A stretch of 64,000 nucleotides of DNA from Bacteroidia bacterium. Its GTDB lineage: Bacteria; Bacteroidota; Bacteroidia; Flavobacteriales; Flavobacteriaceae. Positions within the stretch are counted from its first letter, which is position 1. Every line of letters starts with the position of its first letter. A model generated the notes under the pieces. That model did not search any database. It saw only the letters and a program-made list of their open reading frames with translations, and had not been told where the DNA came from. Of this stretch, positions 28,484-37,367 are shown piece after piece. A program made the position numbers and the translations under genes. The stretch covers positions 434,001 to 498,000 of the forward strand of contig JAUIDI010000003.1 in assembly GCA_030428705.1 (NCBI GenBank), in the 5' to 3' direction.

Positions 28484-29326
28484 ATGGGCAGATCAGGTTC
28501 AAACGATGGTAAGCGAGCTTCAGGGAGACAGGGCGGAACGTTTCGAAAGAAAAGTTATGCCCGTGGTAATGCACCCATCAAAAAACGTGTTGAAAACGAT
28601 AAAACGGCAGCCACAGACCTTATTCGATTGAATAAGTACGTGTCCAATTCAGGGATTTGTTCAAGGCGCGACGCCGATATCTACATTGCAGCGGGTAATG
28701 TTACGGTCAATGGAAAACCGATTACCGAAATGGGGTATAAGGTGAAGATGACCGATGAGGTCAGGTTTGAGGGAAGGTTGCTGAATCCCGTAAAAAAAGA
28801 ATATGTTTTGCTCAACAAGCCCAAAGATTTTGCAACGACTGTTCGCGATGAAAAGGGGCGGAGAAATGTTTCAGGGCTTATTTCAAACGCTTCCAAATCC
28901 CCTTTGCTTCCAATCGATAAGATGGACAAACATGCTACCGGACTTTTGCTCTTCACCAACGACGGCGATTTGACCAAGCGATTGAAAAACCCAAAAAATG
29001 GACTTCGAAAAATATACCATGTCGAATTGAACAAAGATTTACGAAGTGCCGACCTGAAGAAAATCCAGGAGGGAATCGTTTTGGACGAAAAGCCTGTTCG
29101 TGTTCAAGAAATCAGTTTTATCGACGATGCACCCAAGCGGGAAGTCGGTATAGAAATTTATAGTTCAAAGAACAAAGTGGTCGAGCGTCTTTTCGAACAT
29201 TTGGGGTACGAAGTGGTAAAAATCGACCGTGTCGTCTATGCCGGTTTGACCAAGAAAGACTTGCCCCGTGGACATTGGCGGTATTTGACCGATCAAGAGG
29301 TAATCAATTTGGGGATGATTAAGTAA
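28484..29326 (+). CDS. RsuA/RluB-family pseudouridine synthase with S4 domain
   Basis: rRNA pseudouridine synthase of 280 aa. A basic, Gly/Arg/Lys-rich N-terminal tail (residues 1-45) precedes the S4 RNA-binding domain IRLNKYVSNSGICSRRDADIYI with VNGK (~47-85). The catalytic domain has LLNKPKDFATTV (~106), the active-site Asp in LPIDKMDKHATGLLLFTNDG (~145-164), and the family end LKIDRVVYAGLT-like (VKIDRVVYAGLTKKDL). The RluB/RsuA/RluE/RluF subtype is not certain; the S4 domain and length fit RluB or RluF. Its end overlaps the end of argH by 8 nt on the opposite strand (convergent genes). Confidence 0.9.
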   Translation: MGRSGSNDGKRASGRQGGTFRKKSYARGNAPIKKRVENDKTAATDLIRLNKYVSNSGICSRRDADIYIAAGNVTVNGKPITEMGYKVKMTDEVRFEGRLLNPVKKEYVLLNKPKDFATTVRDEKGRRNVSGLISNASKSPLLPIDKMDKHATGLLLFTNDGDLTKRLKNPKNGLRKIYHVELNKDLRSADLKKIQEGIVLDEKPVRVQEISFIDDAPKREVGIEIYSSKNKVVERLFEHLGYEVVKIDRVVYAGLTKKDLPRGHWRYLTDQEVINLGMIK

Positions 29327-30599
29327 TTTTATCCATCTTTTTCTTTATCTCCTCCAAACACAAATTCCCCAAACTGCCTTCATGCGAATGTGAAATATTT
29401 CGTTTCGGTGTAAAAGTACCTTCTTGTATTTCTTGTCCCATTTTTTTATAGGCATCCCGAAAGGGCATTCCGTTCTGTACCAGTTCGTTCAAGGTGTCCA
29501 CACTGAAAAGATAATCGTATTTGGGGTCTTCGAGGATGTTCTTGTTCACCCGTATTTCCTTTAGACTGAACGTCAGGATTTCCAAACAGGCCTTCATGTC
29601 CTGAATCGCGGGCACGATTATTTCCTTGACCAATTGCAGATCGCGATGGTAACCGCTTGGCAGGTTATTGATGACCAAGGTCAATTGGTTGGGCACGGCC
29701 TGAAGCTTGTTGCATTTTGCACGGATCAGTTCAAAAACATCAGGATTCTTCTTGTGGGGCATAATGCTACTGCCTGTGGTCAGCTCATCTGGAAATGAAA
29801 TGAAATCGAAATTCTGGCTCATGTACAAACAGATGTCCATTGCCATTTTTGATAATGTGGCCGCAATGCTTGCCATACCGAAAGCGGTCGCTTTTTCGAC
29901 TTTACCGCGCCCCATTTGAGCGGCTACCACATTATACTTTTGGGTTTTAAAGCCCATTTCTTCGGTGGTAAAGGTCCGGTCGATTGGAAAGGAACTGCCA
30001 TACCCCGCTGCACTTCCTAACGGATTTTGATCTGCTATCTTGTAAGCGGTATCGATAAAATAGAGATCGTCGATCAAACTTTCGGCATAAGCGGAGAACC
30101 AAAGACCAAAAGAGGAGGGCATGGCAATCTGCAAATGTGTGTAACCGGGTAAAAGAATCGCTTTGTGTGTTTCGGCAAGATCCATTAACAAGTCAAAAAG
30201 TGCTTTCGTCTGTGACTTTATTTCCGTCAATTCATCCTTTAAATATAAATGCATTGCCACCAAAACCTGATCGTTTCGCGATCGTGCCGTATGGATCTTC
30301 TTTCCGGTATCGCCTAGTTTTTCGGTGAGCAGAAATTCGATTTTGGAATGCATGTCTTCAAAAGAATCTTCAATTGTGAAAGTTCCTTTTTCGATGGATG
30401 ACTCGATATTTTCCAATTCATCGACCAACGAAGCGGCCTCTTCTTCGGATAACAACCCGATTTTGCCCAACATTTTGGCATGGGCGGTAGAGGCTATGAC
30501 ATCATATTTGGCGAGAAGAAGATCCAGCTCCCGGTCATTGCCTACCGTAAAATGGTCTATTTTTTTGTCGGTGCTAAAGCCTTTGTCCCAAAGTTTCAT
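29319..30599 (-). CDS. argH: Argininosuccinate lyase
   Basis: Last enzyme of arginine synthesis: cleaves argininosuccinate to arginine and fumarate. It has 426 aa. The N-terminal half carries SFEDMHSKIEFLLTEKLGDTGKKIHTARSRNDQ (about residues 80-112), with the HTARSRNDQ active-site block. The catalytic Ser loop and lyase signature GSSIMPHKKNPDVFELIRAK is at ~275-295. It is a little shorter than the E. coli enzyme at the C-terminus. It is the last gene of the arginine/proline operon, separated from argE by 114 nt, the largest gap in the operon; it could have additional control there, but I found no clear promoter. Confidence 0.95.
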   Translation of the reverse strand: MKLWDKGFSTDKKIDHFTVGNDRELDLLLAKYDVIASTAHAKMLGKIGLLSEEEAASLVDELENIESSIEKGTFTIEDSFEDMHSKIEFLLTEKLGDTGKKIHTARSRNDQVLVAMHLYLKDELTEIKSQTKALFDLLMDLAETHKAILLPGYTHLQIAMPSSFGLWFSAYAESLIDDLYFIDTAYKIADQNPLGSAAGYGSSFPIDRTFTTEEMGFKTQKYNVVAAQMGRGKVEKATAFGMASIAATLSKMAMDICLYMSQNFDFISFPDELTTGSSIMPHKKNPDVFELIRAKCNKLQAVPNQLTLVINNLPSGYHRDLQLVKEIIVPAIQDMKACLEILTFSLKEIRVNKNILEDPKYDYLFSVDTLNELVQNGMPFRDAYKKMGQEIQEGTFTPKRNISHSHEGSLGNLCLEEIKKKMDKIT

Positions 30600-30713
30600 A
30601 TGTTTAGTAATTAGTCATTAGTACTGAGTACGTAGTACAAAGTTTATTTCACTATTCGCTTCCTGATGTTTTTTGATTTGTTCTTTTCTCCAAATTCTTG
30701 CTTCATTTTGAAA

Positions 30714-31787
30714 CTAGGAGACGAGAAACTTCTCCAAAATTCTAATATACAGATCAATGCCTTCTTCGATTTCGCGCACATAAATATATTCATCGGCCGA
30801 ATGTGACCGTGTACTATCCCCCGGCCCTAATTTTAACGATTGACAGGTCAGAGCCGCCTGATCCGAAAGGGTAGGGGACCCATAGGTCTTTCTGCCCAAT
30901 GCAATGCCCGATTGTACCAAGGGATGGTCTTTTGAAATGGCCGACGAGTTTAGGTTCAACGAGCGTTCCTTTAATTCACAAGGGGCCTCTTTCTTCAATA
31001 TATCGGCGATTTCTTTATTTGTATACTTATCGTTAACGCGAACATCGATGACCAAATCGACCTGCGCCGGAACGACATTATGCTGACTTCCAGCATTGAT
31101 CTGGGTAACGGTCAATTTTACCTCCCCCAAAGTTGGGGAGACTCTTTCAAACTTGTAATTTTTGAACCATTGCAACACCTCGATGGTTTTGTAAATGGAA
31201 TTGTCATAGTTCGGATGTGCCGCATGCGATGGAGTTCCCTTGACTACGGCATCGAAGACGACCAACCCTTTTTCGGCTATGGCAAAATCGAGCAAAGTGG
31301 GCTCGCCTACAATGGCCACATCGATTTTAGGAAGTTCAGGTAATAAACTTCCAAGGCTGTTGGAACCAGCACTTTCCTCTTCCATTGAGGCGACCATCAA
31401 TATATTGTGGTTCAGGTTTTCCGCGCCATAGAAATGGACGAATGTGGCAAGCAATGAAACCAATGCCCCACCCGCATCGTTACTACCCAAGCCGTATAAT
31501 TTTCCATCCTCGATATGCGGGTGAAAAGGGTCTTTGGTGTATGCCGAATTCGGTTTGACCGTATCGTGGTGCGAATTCAATAACAGAGTCGGTTTGTTTT
31601 CGTCGAAATGTTCGTTGACCGCAATTATATTGTTGATTTTCCGCTGAAACGGAATACCGAACGACTTTAACCAATTGCCGATTGCATCGGCGGTCTTGTC
31701 TTCTTCCGATGAAAAAGACTGAATGGAAATCAATTCCTTCAAGAGCTCGATCGCTTTTTCCGTTAGTTCTTTTTGTTCCATTTTCAT
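30714..31787 (-). CDS. argE: M20-family deacylase, ArgE-type (acetyl-/succinyl-citrulline or -ornithine deacylase)
   Basis: Zinc amidohydrolase of 357 aa that removes the N-acyl group in arginine synthesis. Metal-ligand motifs of M20 peptidases are visible: LLLNSHHDTVKPN (~70-82), YGLGSNDAGGALVSL (Asp ligand, ~95-108), MEEESAGSNSLGSLL (catalytic Glu pair, ~131), and IVGEPTLLDFAIAEKG. In Bacteroidota the transcarbamylase acts on an N-acylated ornithine, so this enzyme is expected to act on N-acyl-citrulline; that follows from known Bacteroidota biochemistry, not from residues here. The start overlaps the argB stop (ATGA). Confidence 0.88.
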   Translation of the reverse strand: MKMEQKELTEKAIELLKELISIQSFSSEEDKTADAIGNWLKSFGIPFQRKINNIIAVNEHFDENKPTLLLNSHHDTVKPNSAYTKDPFHPHIEDGKLYGLGSNDAGGALVSLLATFVHFYGAENLNHNILMVASMEEESAGSNSLGSLLPELPKIDVAIVGEPTLLDFAIAEKGLVVFDAVVKGTPSHAAHPNYDNSIYKTIEVLQWFKNYKFERVSPTLGEVKLTVTQINAGSQHNVVPAQVDLVIDVRVNDKYTNKEIADILKKEAPCELKERSLNLNSSAISKDHPLVQSGIALGRKTYGSPTLSDQAALTCQSLKLGPGDSTRSHSADEYIYVREIEEGIDLYIRILEKFLVS

Positions 31788-32563
31788 AAGGTCAATGTTG
31801 TAAACAAGGTCGATTTGGGGTCGAGCATTTTTATATCTCCGATGCAGACTTTATGCACATTGTTCCGAAGGGCGTGAAAACAGTTTTCCATCTTCGGAAG
31901 CATTCCGTCCGTAATGACCTTGCCGTGCAATAATTTTTTATAGGAGGCCGAGTCGATATGTTTTATGACCGAGTCATCATCATTGACATCCATCAAAACC
32001 CCTTTCTTTTCGAAACAATAGTATAAAGTCGTCTCGAAATCGATGCCCATGCCGATGGCAAGTTCCGAAGCAATGGTGTCCGCATTGGTGTTCAGCAACT
32101 GTCCGTTACCGTTGTGGGTCATTGCGCAAAAAACAGGAGTAAGTCCGGCATGCAACAATTGCGAGATCGTCATCGAATTTATTCCTTCGACATCGCCGAC
32201 AAAACCATAATCGATATCGCGCACCGGTCTTTTATGGGCTTGAATGGTATCGCCATCTGCCCCGGTCAATCCAATCGCATTGCATTCCAACGCCTGTAGT
32301 TCTGCAACGATGTTTTTGTTGGTCAGCCCGGCATAGACCATCGTGATTATTTTCAAGCTTTGGGCATCCGTAATTCTGCGGCCACCAATCATCTTTGATT
32401 CAATGCCCAGTTCGGTCGCCAATTGGGTAGCCAATTTTCCACCACCGTGGACCAGGATTTTTAACCCTTCCAACCGCGAAAAACCCGATAAGAACAACGA
32501 TAGTTTATCTTGATTTTCGATAACGTTTCCGCCTATTTTTATGATAGATAGCTTTTGTTTCAT
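31784..32563 (-). CDS. argB: Acetylglutamate kinase family (N-acylglutamate kinase)
   Basis: Second step of arginine synthesis: phosphorylates N-acetyl- (or N-succinyl-) glutamate. It has 259 aa of the amino acid kinase fold. The ATP-site lysine is in LSIIKIGGNVI (~5-15), the glycine loop is ILVHGGGKLATQLA (~36-49), and GGRRITDA (~60-67) and GQLLNTNADTIASELA (~153-168) are family motifs. The length is standard. It starts 1 nt after the stop of an SDR gene and ends overlapping argE. The acyl group used in this organism cannot be read directly. Confidence 0.93.
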   Translation of the reverse strand: MKQKLSIIKIGGNVIENQDKLSLFLSGFSRLEGLKILVHGGGKLATQLATELGIESKMIGGRRITDAQSLKIITMVYAGLTNKNIVAELQALECNAIGLTGADGDTIQAHKRPVRDIDYGFVGDVEGINSMTISQLLHAGLTPVFCAMTHNGNGQLLNTNADTIASELAIGMGIDFETTLYYCFEKKGVLMDVNDDDSVIKHIDSASYKKLLHGKVITDGMLPKMENCFHALRNNVHKVCIGDIKMLDPKSTLFTTLTL

Positions 32564-32564
32564 G

Positions 32565-33314
32565 CTACGCGTTTAATTTTCCGCCATCAATGGTCATTGC
32601 GGTTCCCGTAATCCATGATGCCTTGTCGGATACCAGGAAAAGGGCCAAGTTTGCAACATCTTCGGGTTTTCCCAGTCGCTTCATCAAAGTTGCTTTTCCC
32701 GCATTTTCAACGGCCGTTTCAGGGTTTTCAAAAGCCTTTGCGGAATCCCATATCAAGGGTGTGTCCACTGGCCCCGGACACAAGGCATTTACCCTGATTT
32801 CCGGTGCGTATTCAACGGCCATTTGTTTCATCAATGCAACCGAGCCAGCCTTTGATGCACAGTAGGCAGGATGGTTGGGAAAACTTTTGTAGGCCGCAAT
32901 CGATGCGTTGATCAGAATATTTCCTTGCTGTTTTTTCAAATACGGAATGGCGTATTTTGAAAGATAAAAAATCGAACTCAGATTTATCTCCATGGTTTTT
33001 TGCCAATCGCTGGGCGATAGGTCGATAACGTTGCCCAACCCTAAAATTCCAGCATTCAGTGATACAATATCCAGTTTTCCGAAAGCTTCGATAGCGGTTT
33101 TCACAAGTCGTTCGTTATAGTCGGGTTCACTGACATCTCCGGCAGCGAAAAGCGAATTGTCAAGTTCATTGGCCAAGGCGGTACCACGTTCGATATTTCT
33201 TCCGGATAAAATAAGCTTCGCCCCTTCGTTATGGAATGTTTCGGCAATGGCCTTGCCCATTCCACTCGTGGCTCCGGTAACGATGCAGACTTTATCTTTC
33301 AATGTATCGGCCAT
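32565..33314 (-). CDS. Short-chain dehydrogenase/reductase inside the arginine operon
   Basis: Classical SDR oxidoreductase of 249 aa. The NAD(P) motif TGATSGMGKAIAE is at ~13-25. LNAGILG (~86) is the NAG motif. The catalytic set is Ser ~138 (INASIAAY), Tyr ~151 and Lys ~155 in the PAYCASKAG motif. CPGPVDTPLI follows, and the family end SWITGTAMTIDGG is present. Near-neighbours by motif are sugar or alcohol dehydrogenases, but the substrate is unknown. It sits with a 4-nt gap after argF' and a 1-nt gap before argB, so it must be translated from the arginine mRNA. No step of the known arginine or proline pathways needs an SDR. Confidence 0.9.
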   Translation of the reverse strand: MADTLKDKVCIVTGATSGMGKAIAETFHNEGAKLILSGRNIERGTALANELDNSLFAAGDVSEPDYNERLVKTAIEAFGKLDIVSLNAGILGLGNVIDLSPSDWQKTMEINLSSIFYLSKYAIPYLKKQQGNILINASIAAYKSFPNHPAYCASKAGSVALMKQMAVEYAPEIRVNALCPGPVDTPLIWDSAKAFENPETAVENAGKATLMKRLGKPEDVANLALFLVSDKASWITGTAMTIDGGKLNA

Positions 33315-33318
33315 CTTA

Positions 33319-34254
33319 CTAATTTTCCAAAAGTTTTTTTAAAACCACCTGTGCCGCATAGGTTCGATTATTAGCCTGTTCGATGACCAATGATTGTTCG
33401 CTATCGAGAACGGCGTCCTTGACGACCACGTTTCTTCGTACCGGTAGACAGTGCATAAACTTGGCATGGCCCAGTTTCTCCTTGGTCATCATCCAGTTGC
33501 CATCCTGGTGCAAGATTTCCCCATAGTCCGAATAACTACACCAATTTTTGACATAAACGAAATCGGCATTTTCCAAGGCTTTGTTCTGGTCATATTCGAT
33601 TCGGACACCTTTGGTGATTTCGGGATTCAATTCATAACCTTCGGGATGGGTAATCACAAAATCGGCATCTTGCAATTGCATCATTTTAACAAAGGAATTC
33701 GCGACCGCATGGGGCAATGCTTTCGGATGGGGGGCCCAGGAAAGAACCACTTTTGATTTTTTGTCGATCTCATTTTCGGATAAGGTAATGGCATCGGCCA
33801 AGGCCTGCAACGGATGGCCGACCGAACTTTCCATATTTACGATAGGAACGCTTGCATATTTTTTGAATCCGTTCAAAACCAGTTCGGCTTCGTCCTTTTC
33901 CCTGTCCTTTAGCCCTGCAAAGGCACGAATGGCGATAATATCGCAGTACTGCGAAACTACTTGTGCGGCTTCTTTGATGTGCTCAGAGGTTCCTTGATCC
34001 ATGATGGTGCCATCTCCATATTCCAAAGCCCAGCCCTCGTTGCCAAAATTCATGACCATGACTTCCATACCTAGGTTCATTGCCGCCTTTTGGGTGCTTA
34101 AACGGGTACGCAAACTATTATTGAAAAATAATAGGCCGATGGTCTTGCCTCTGCCTAGGGAATCAAACTGCCTCGGATTTTTTTTCAGATCACGGGCGGT
34201 CGCGACCCAGTCGGGAAGTGAATCGATATCGTTGATAGAGAGGTAATTTCGCAT
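33319..34254 (-). CDS. argF': N-acylornithine carbamoyltransferase (ArgF')
   Basis: Transcarbamylase of the Bacteroidota type that carbamoylates N-succinyl- or N-acetyl-ornithine. The start is set at the ATG at 34254, whose A overlaps the proB stop (TAATG); 311 aa result. A further upstream ATG at 34332 would add 26 basic residues inside proB. The carbamoyl-phosphate loop is FFNNSLRTRLSTQKAAMNLG (residues 43-62), unlike the STRTR of ordinary ornithine enzymes. MESSVGHPLQALAD and the C-terminal MHCLPVRRNVVV are present. The position before EHIKEA that I recall as Pro in succinyl- and Glu in acetyl-ornithine enzymes is Ser90 here, so the acyl preference is open. Confidence 0.9.
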   Translation of the reverse strand: MRNYLSINDIDSLPDWVATARDLKKNPRQFDSLGRGKTIGLLFFNNSLRTRLSTQKAAMNLGMEVMVMNFGNEGWALEYGDGTIMDQGTSEHIKEAAQVVSQYCDIIAIRAFAGLKDREKDEAELVLNGFKKYASVPIVNMESSVGHPLQALADAITLSENEIDKKSKVVLSWAPHPKALPHAVANSFVKMMQLQDADFVITHPEGYELNPEITKGVRIEYDQNKALENADFVYVKNWCSYSDYGEILHQDGNWMMTKEKLGHAKFMHCLPVRRNVVVKDAVLDSEQSLVIEQANNRTYAAQVVLKKLLEN

Positions 34255-35018
34255 TATTTTATTTTGGTATGGTTGCCAATGCCGTTTAAGGCATCGGTTA
34301 TAAAATTGTCTTTTAGCCCGTTGACGATCCAAGTTTCTATGTTCGCTTCGTTCGCAATGGTGGCTGCCTCGATCTTCGATTGCATTCCACCTGTGCCATG
34401 CGATGATTTTGTTGTACTGATTTCCCCGGATAAATCGGCAATGCCCTTTACTTCTGCAATGGTCTTGGGCCGACCGTTTTCCAAAGATGCCTTTGTGTAG
34501 ATACCATCGGTGTTGGTAGCGATCAACAGTAGATCTGCTTCTAAAAGTGTCGCGGTCAATGCCGCTAGTTTATCATTGTCACCAAACTGGATTTCATCGG
34601 CGGCTACGGTATCGTTCTCATTGATGATTGGAATAAAATTGTTCGCTACCAAAATGTCTATCGTATTCTTGATATTCCCTTTTGATTTGGGGTTCTCAAA
34701 ATCGGAATACGATAGTAGGCATTGCGAGGTAAACAGGCCCAATTCCCTAAAACTTTCTTGGAACATACGCATCAAATGTGGTTGCCCAATGGCCGCTAAT
34801 GCCTGCTTTACCAAAATGTCCTGACCGTTATGTTCCAATTTAACGAATTGTTTGGCCGCCGCAATAGCACCTGAACTGACGATTATAAACTCATAACCTT
34901 CCCTCAAAAGAGCTATTTGCCGCCCTATATCCTCGATTTTTCCTCGAGATATCTGATCGGTTTCCTTGGTCAGGGTATTCGAACCTATTTTTAACAAAAT
35001 CCTTTTCTTGGCCATCAT
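34254..35018 (-). CDS. proB: Glutamate 5-kinase, short form
   Basis: First enzyme of proline synthesis: phosphorylates the gamma-carboxyl of glutamate. I choose the ATG at 35018, which overlaps the proA stop (ATGA) and begins MMAKKRILLKIGSNTL. This gives 254 aa, so the C-terminal PUA domain of the E. coli type is absent. Amino acid kinase motifs: KIGSNTL (~8), IIVSSGAIAAA (~45), INENDTVAADEIQFGDNDKLAA (~131-152), ATNTDGIY (~165), and GTGGMQSKIEAA (~203). It lies between proA and argF' in the mixed arginine/proline operon. Confidence 0.93.
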   Translation of the reverse strand: MMAKKRILLKIGSNTLTKETDQISRGKIEDIGRQIALLREGYEFIIVSSGAIAAAKQFVKLEHNGQDILVKQALAAIGQPHLMRMFQESFRELGLFTSQCLLSYSDFENPKSKGNIKNTIDILVANNFIPIINENDTVAADEIQFGDNDKLAALTATLLEADLLLIATNTDGIYTKASLENGRPKTIAEVKGIADLSGEISTTKSSHGTGGMQSKIEAATIANEANIETWIVNGLKDNFITDALNGIGNHTKIK

Positions 35019-36214
35019 AATCGTATTTGCCCATTTCCTTTTACGAACCATTTATTCGTTACCAAATGCTGTAAACCAATCGGCCCACGTTGGTGCAATT
35101 TATCGGTACTGATGGCGAGTTCCCCTCCAAGACCGAATTGGCCTCCATCGGTAAATCGAGTTGATGCATTGTGGTACACGGCCGCCGCGTCGACAGACTC
35201 CATAAAGGTCTGCGCGGTATCGTTATTCGCCGTTATTATGGACGCCGAATGCCCACCGCCATAGCGATTGATTTTGGTCATTGCATCTTCCAACGAAGTT
35301 GCTTGGCCGAGAACAATCTTGTAATCCAGAAATTCCTCAAACCAAATATTTTCGTCTATAATTTCTTGGGTACCGTCCATGCTTGAAATGGTATTGTCCG
35401 TAAAAATTTCCACCTTACGCTTTTGCAATTCCTGAATCAGATGTTGCAAGAATTGATGTTTTCGTGGCAGATCGGAGGCGATCAAAACTTTATCCAGTGC
35501 ATTGCATGCCGATATTTTCGTCGTTTTCGCATTAATGATGATGTCCGATGCCATTTGCAAATCAGCTTCCCGATCCACATACACAAAGTTATTTCCCCGT
35601 CCGCTTACTATTACGGGACAGGTGGCATGTTGCTTGACAAAGGTGATCAATTTCTCTCCTCCCCGCGGAACAATGAGATCGACTTTTTGGGCCGGTTTCT
35701 CCAAGAAAGTTTGGGTTTCGCTCCTATCGAATTGCAAGTAGGTTACCCAATCGGTATCGACATTGTGTTCGGCAAGTGAGCTATGCCATAATTCGATCAA
35801 TGCCAGATTACTGTTCAAGGATTCCTTACCCCCTTTCAACAGGATTTTATTTCCTGATTTGAAAGCGATACCCGCCGCTTCGATCGTCACGTCGGGGCGT
35901 GATTCATAAATGATCAATACCGTACCGAAAGGGGCTGTTTTGTTACTGACCTGCATACCATTTTCATGTGTAAACCGAAAACGCTCGACCCCCAAAGGGT
36001 CATCTTGACCTGCCAATTGCCGCAATGAAACGATCATTCCATCGATTTTGGCATCATCGACCTTCAGGCGATCCCGCATCGCGACGTCATCGCCCGAATA
36101 ACTTTGCATATCGATTCTGTTGGCCGCTAAAATCGTCTCTCGACCCTTATCGAGCAATGATGCCATCATCGTGAGAACGGCGTTTCGCTGGTCGATGTCA
36201 AGTATGATGCTCAT
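35015..36214 (-). CDS. proA: Glutamate-5-semialdehyde dehydrogenase
   Basis: Reduces gamma-glutamyl phosphate to glutamate 5-semialdehyde with NADPH; second proline enzyme. It has 399 aa of the aldehyde dehydrogenase superfamily. Cofactor-domain segments are FGTVLIIYESRPDVTIEAAGIAFKSGN (~94-120) and ILLKGGKESL. The catalytic Cys is in KTTKISACNALDKVLI (~245). The C-terminal STRFTDGGQFGLGGELAISTDKLHQRGPIG is the family signature. Both ends overlap neighbours (argD and proB) by 4 nt. Confidence 0.95.
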   Translation of the reverse strand: MSIILDIDQRNAVLTMMASLLDKGRETILAANRIDMQSYSGDDVAMRDRLKVDDAKIDGMIVSLRQLAGQDDPLGVERFRFTHENGMQVSNKTAPFGTVLIIYESRPDVTIEAAGIAFKSGNKILLKGGKESLNSNLALIELWHSSLAEHNVDTDWVTYLQFDRSETQTFLEKPAQKVDLIVPRGGEKLITFVKQHATCPVIVSGRGNNFVYVDREADLQMASDIIINAKTTKISACNALDKVLIASDLPRKHQFLQHLIQELQKRKVEIFTDNTISSMDGTQEIIDENIWFEEFLDYKIVLGQATSLEDAMTKINRYGGGHSASIITANNDTAQTFMESVDAAAVYHNASTRFTDGGQFGLGGELAISTDKLHQRGPIGLQHLVTNKWFVKGNGQIRL

Positions 36215-37338
36215 GCCAATTCCGTTTTTAAGGCGTTGAAAAATATGTCGATATGGTTTTCCGTGATATTCAATGCCGGAAGTACTCGAAGTACATGTTT
36301 GTCCTTTGCCCCACCCGTAAACAAATGTTGTTTGTGGATCAATCTTTTTCTGAGGTCGGCAACTTCGAAATCGAACTCCAGACCGAGCATCAACCCCCTG
36401 CCCTTTACGCGCTTAATTTGTGGAATTTCCGTTGCCAACCCTCGAAAATAAGGTTCGATTTTTGCGGCATTTTCGATTAATTGTTCGTTTTCCAGAACTT
36501 CCAAGACCGCCAAGGTCGCGGCACATGCGAGATGGTTTCCGCCAAAAGTAGTTCCCAACAGTCCGTAGGAAGCTTTTATACTTTCGTGGATTAAAATTCC
36601 GCCTACTGGGAAGCCGTTGCCCATGCCTTTGGCAATGCTGATGATATCCGGTCGGATGCCATGATGTTGAAAACCGAAGAATTTTCCGCTTCTGCCAAAC
36701 CCCGATTGTACCTCATCGGCAATCAGGACTACGTTGTTCGTTTTGCAAAGTGTGGCAATATTTCGATAGAATTCGGAGGAAGGTTCGTCCAGGCCGCCGA
36801 CACCTTGTATGGCTTCCAAAATAACGGCGCAAACGTCCCCTTTTTCGATTTCCTTTTGAAAAGCATCCAAATCGTTGAAAGGCAAAAACGTTACTTTCTG
36901 TTGTCGATTGATAGGCGCATTGATTTTCGGATTATCGGTCGCGGCCACCGCTGCCGATGTTCTGCCATGAAAACTGTTTTTAAAGGAAATGACCCTAGAT
37001 CTTTCGGTATGGAAGGAAGCCATCTTCAACGCATTTTCGTTTGCCTCGGCACCCGAATTGCACATAAATAGATTATAATCGTCACAGCCCGAGAGGCGAC
37101 CAAGTTTTACGGCCAATTCCTCTTGCAATGGATTTTTTACCGAATTGCTGTAAAATCCTAGCTTGTCCAATTGGTCTTTCAATCGCTTTACATAATGAGG
37201 ATGTGTATGTCCGATGGAAATGACCGCGTGGCCTCCGTAAAAATCAAGATAGGTCTGGCTTTTGTCGTCAATGACTTCGATGCCTTTAGCGGAAACAGGG
37301 GTTACATCGTATAATGGATAAACGTCGAATAATTTCAT
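36211..37338 (-). CDS. argD: Acetylornithine/N-acylornithine aminotransferase
   Basis: PLP-dependent class III aminotransferase that converts N-acyl-glutamate semialdehyde to N-acylornithine. It has 375 aa from the ATG at 37338 (MKLFDVYPLYDVTPV), which matches the usual family start; another ATG at 37362 would add 8 residues and is closer to the proC stop. Key segments: YLDFYGGHAVISIGHTHP, CNSGAEANENALKMAS (PLP phosphate), FHGRTSAAVAAT, LIADEVQSGFGRSGKF (Asp for the pyridine N), and the PLP lysine in IISIAKGMGNGFPVGG. Its stop overlaps proA. Confidence 0.93.
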   Translation of the reverse strand: MKLFDVYPLYDVTPVSAKGIEVIDDKSQTYLDFYGGHAVISIGHTHPHYVKRLKDQLDKLGFYSNSVKNPLQEELAVKLGRLSGCDDYNLFMCNSGAEANENALKMASFHTERSRVISFKNSFHGRTSAAVAATDNPKINAPINRQQKVTFLPFNDLDAFQKEIEKGDVCAVILEAIQGVGGLDEPSSEFYRNIATLCKTNNVVLIADEVQSGFGRSGKFFGFQHHGIRPDIISIAKGMGNGFPVGGILIHESIKASYGLLGTTFGGNHLACAATLAVLEVLENEQLIENAAKIEPYFRGLATEIPQIKRVKGRGLMLGLEFDFEVADLRKRLIHKQHLFTGGAKDKHVLRVLPALNITENHIDIFFNALKTELA

Positions 37339-37367
37339 TTTTTTGTTTTGAGCTACGTGCATGGTTT

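Noticed and set aside
30600-30713. Repetitive AGTACTGAGTACGTAGTAC-like sequence between argE and argH
   Set aside because: Short imperfect repeats without a T tract or promoter match; it may be simple low-complexity spacer sequence.
34255-34332. Longer N-terminus of argF'
   Set aside because: The ATG at 34332 lies inside proB and adds 26 basic residues not expected in the family; the ATG at 34254 overlaps the proB stop as elsewhere in the operon.
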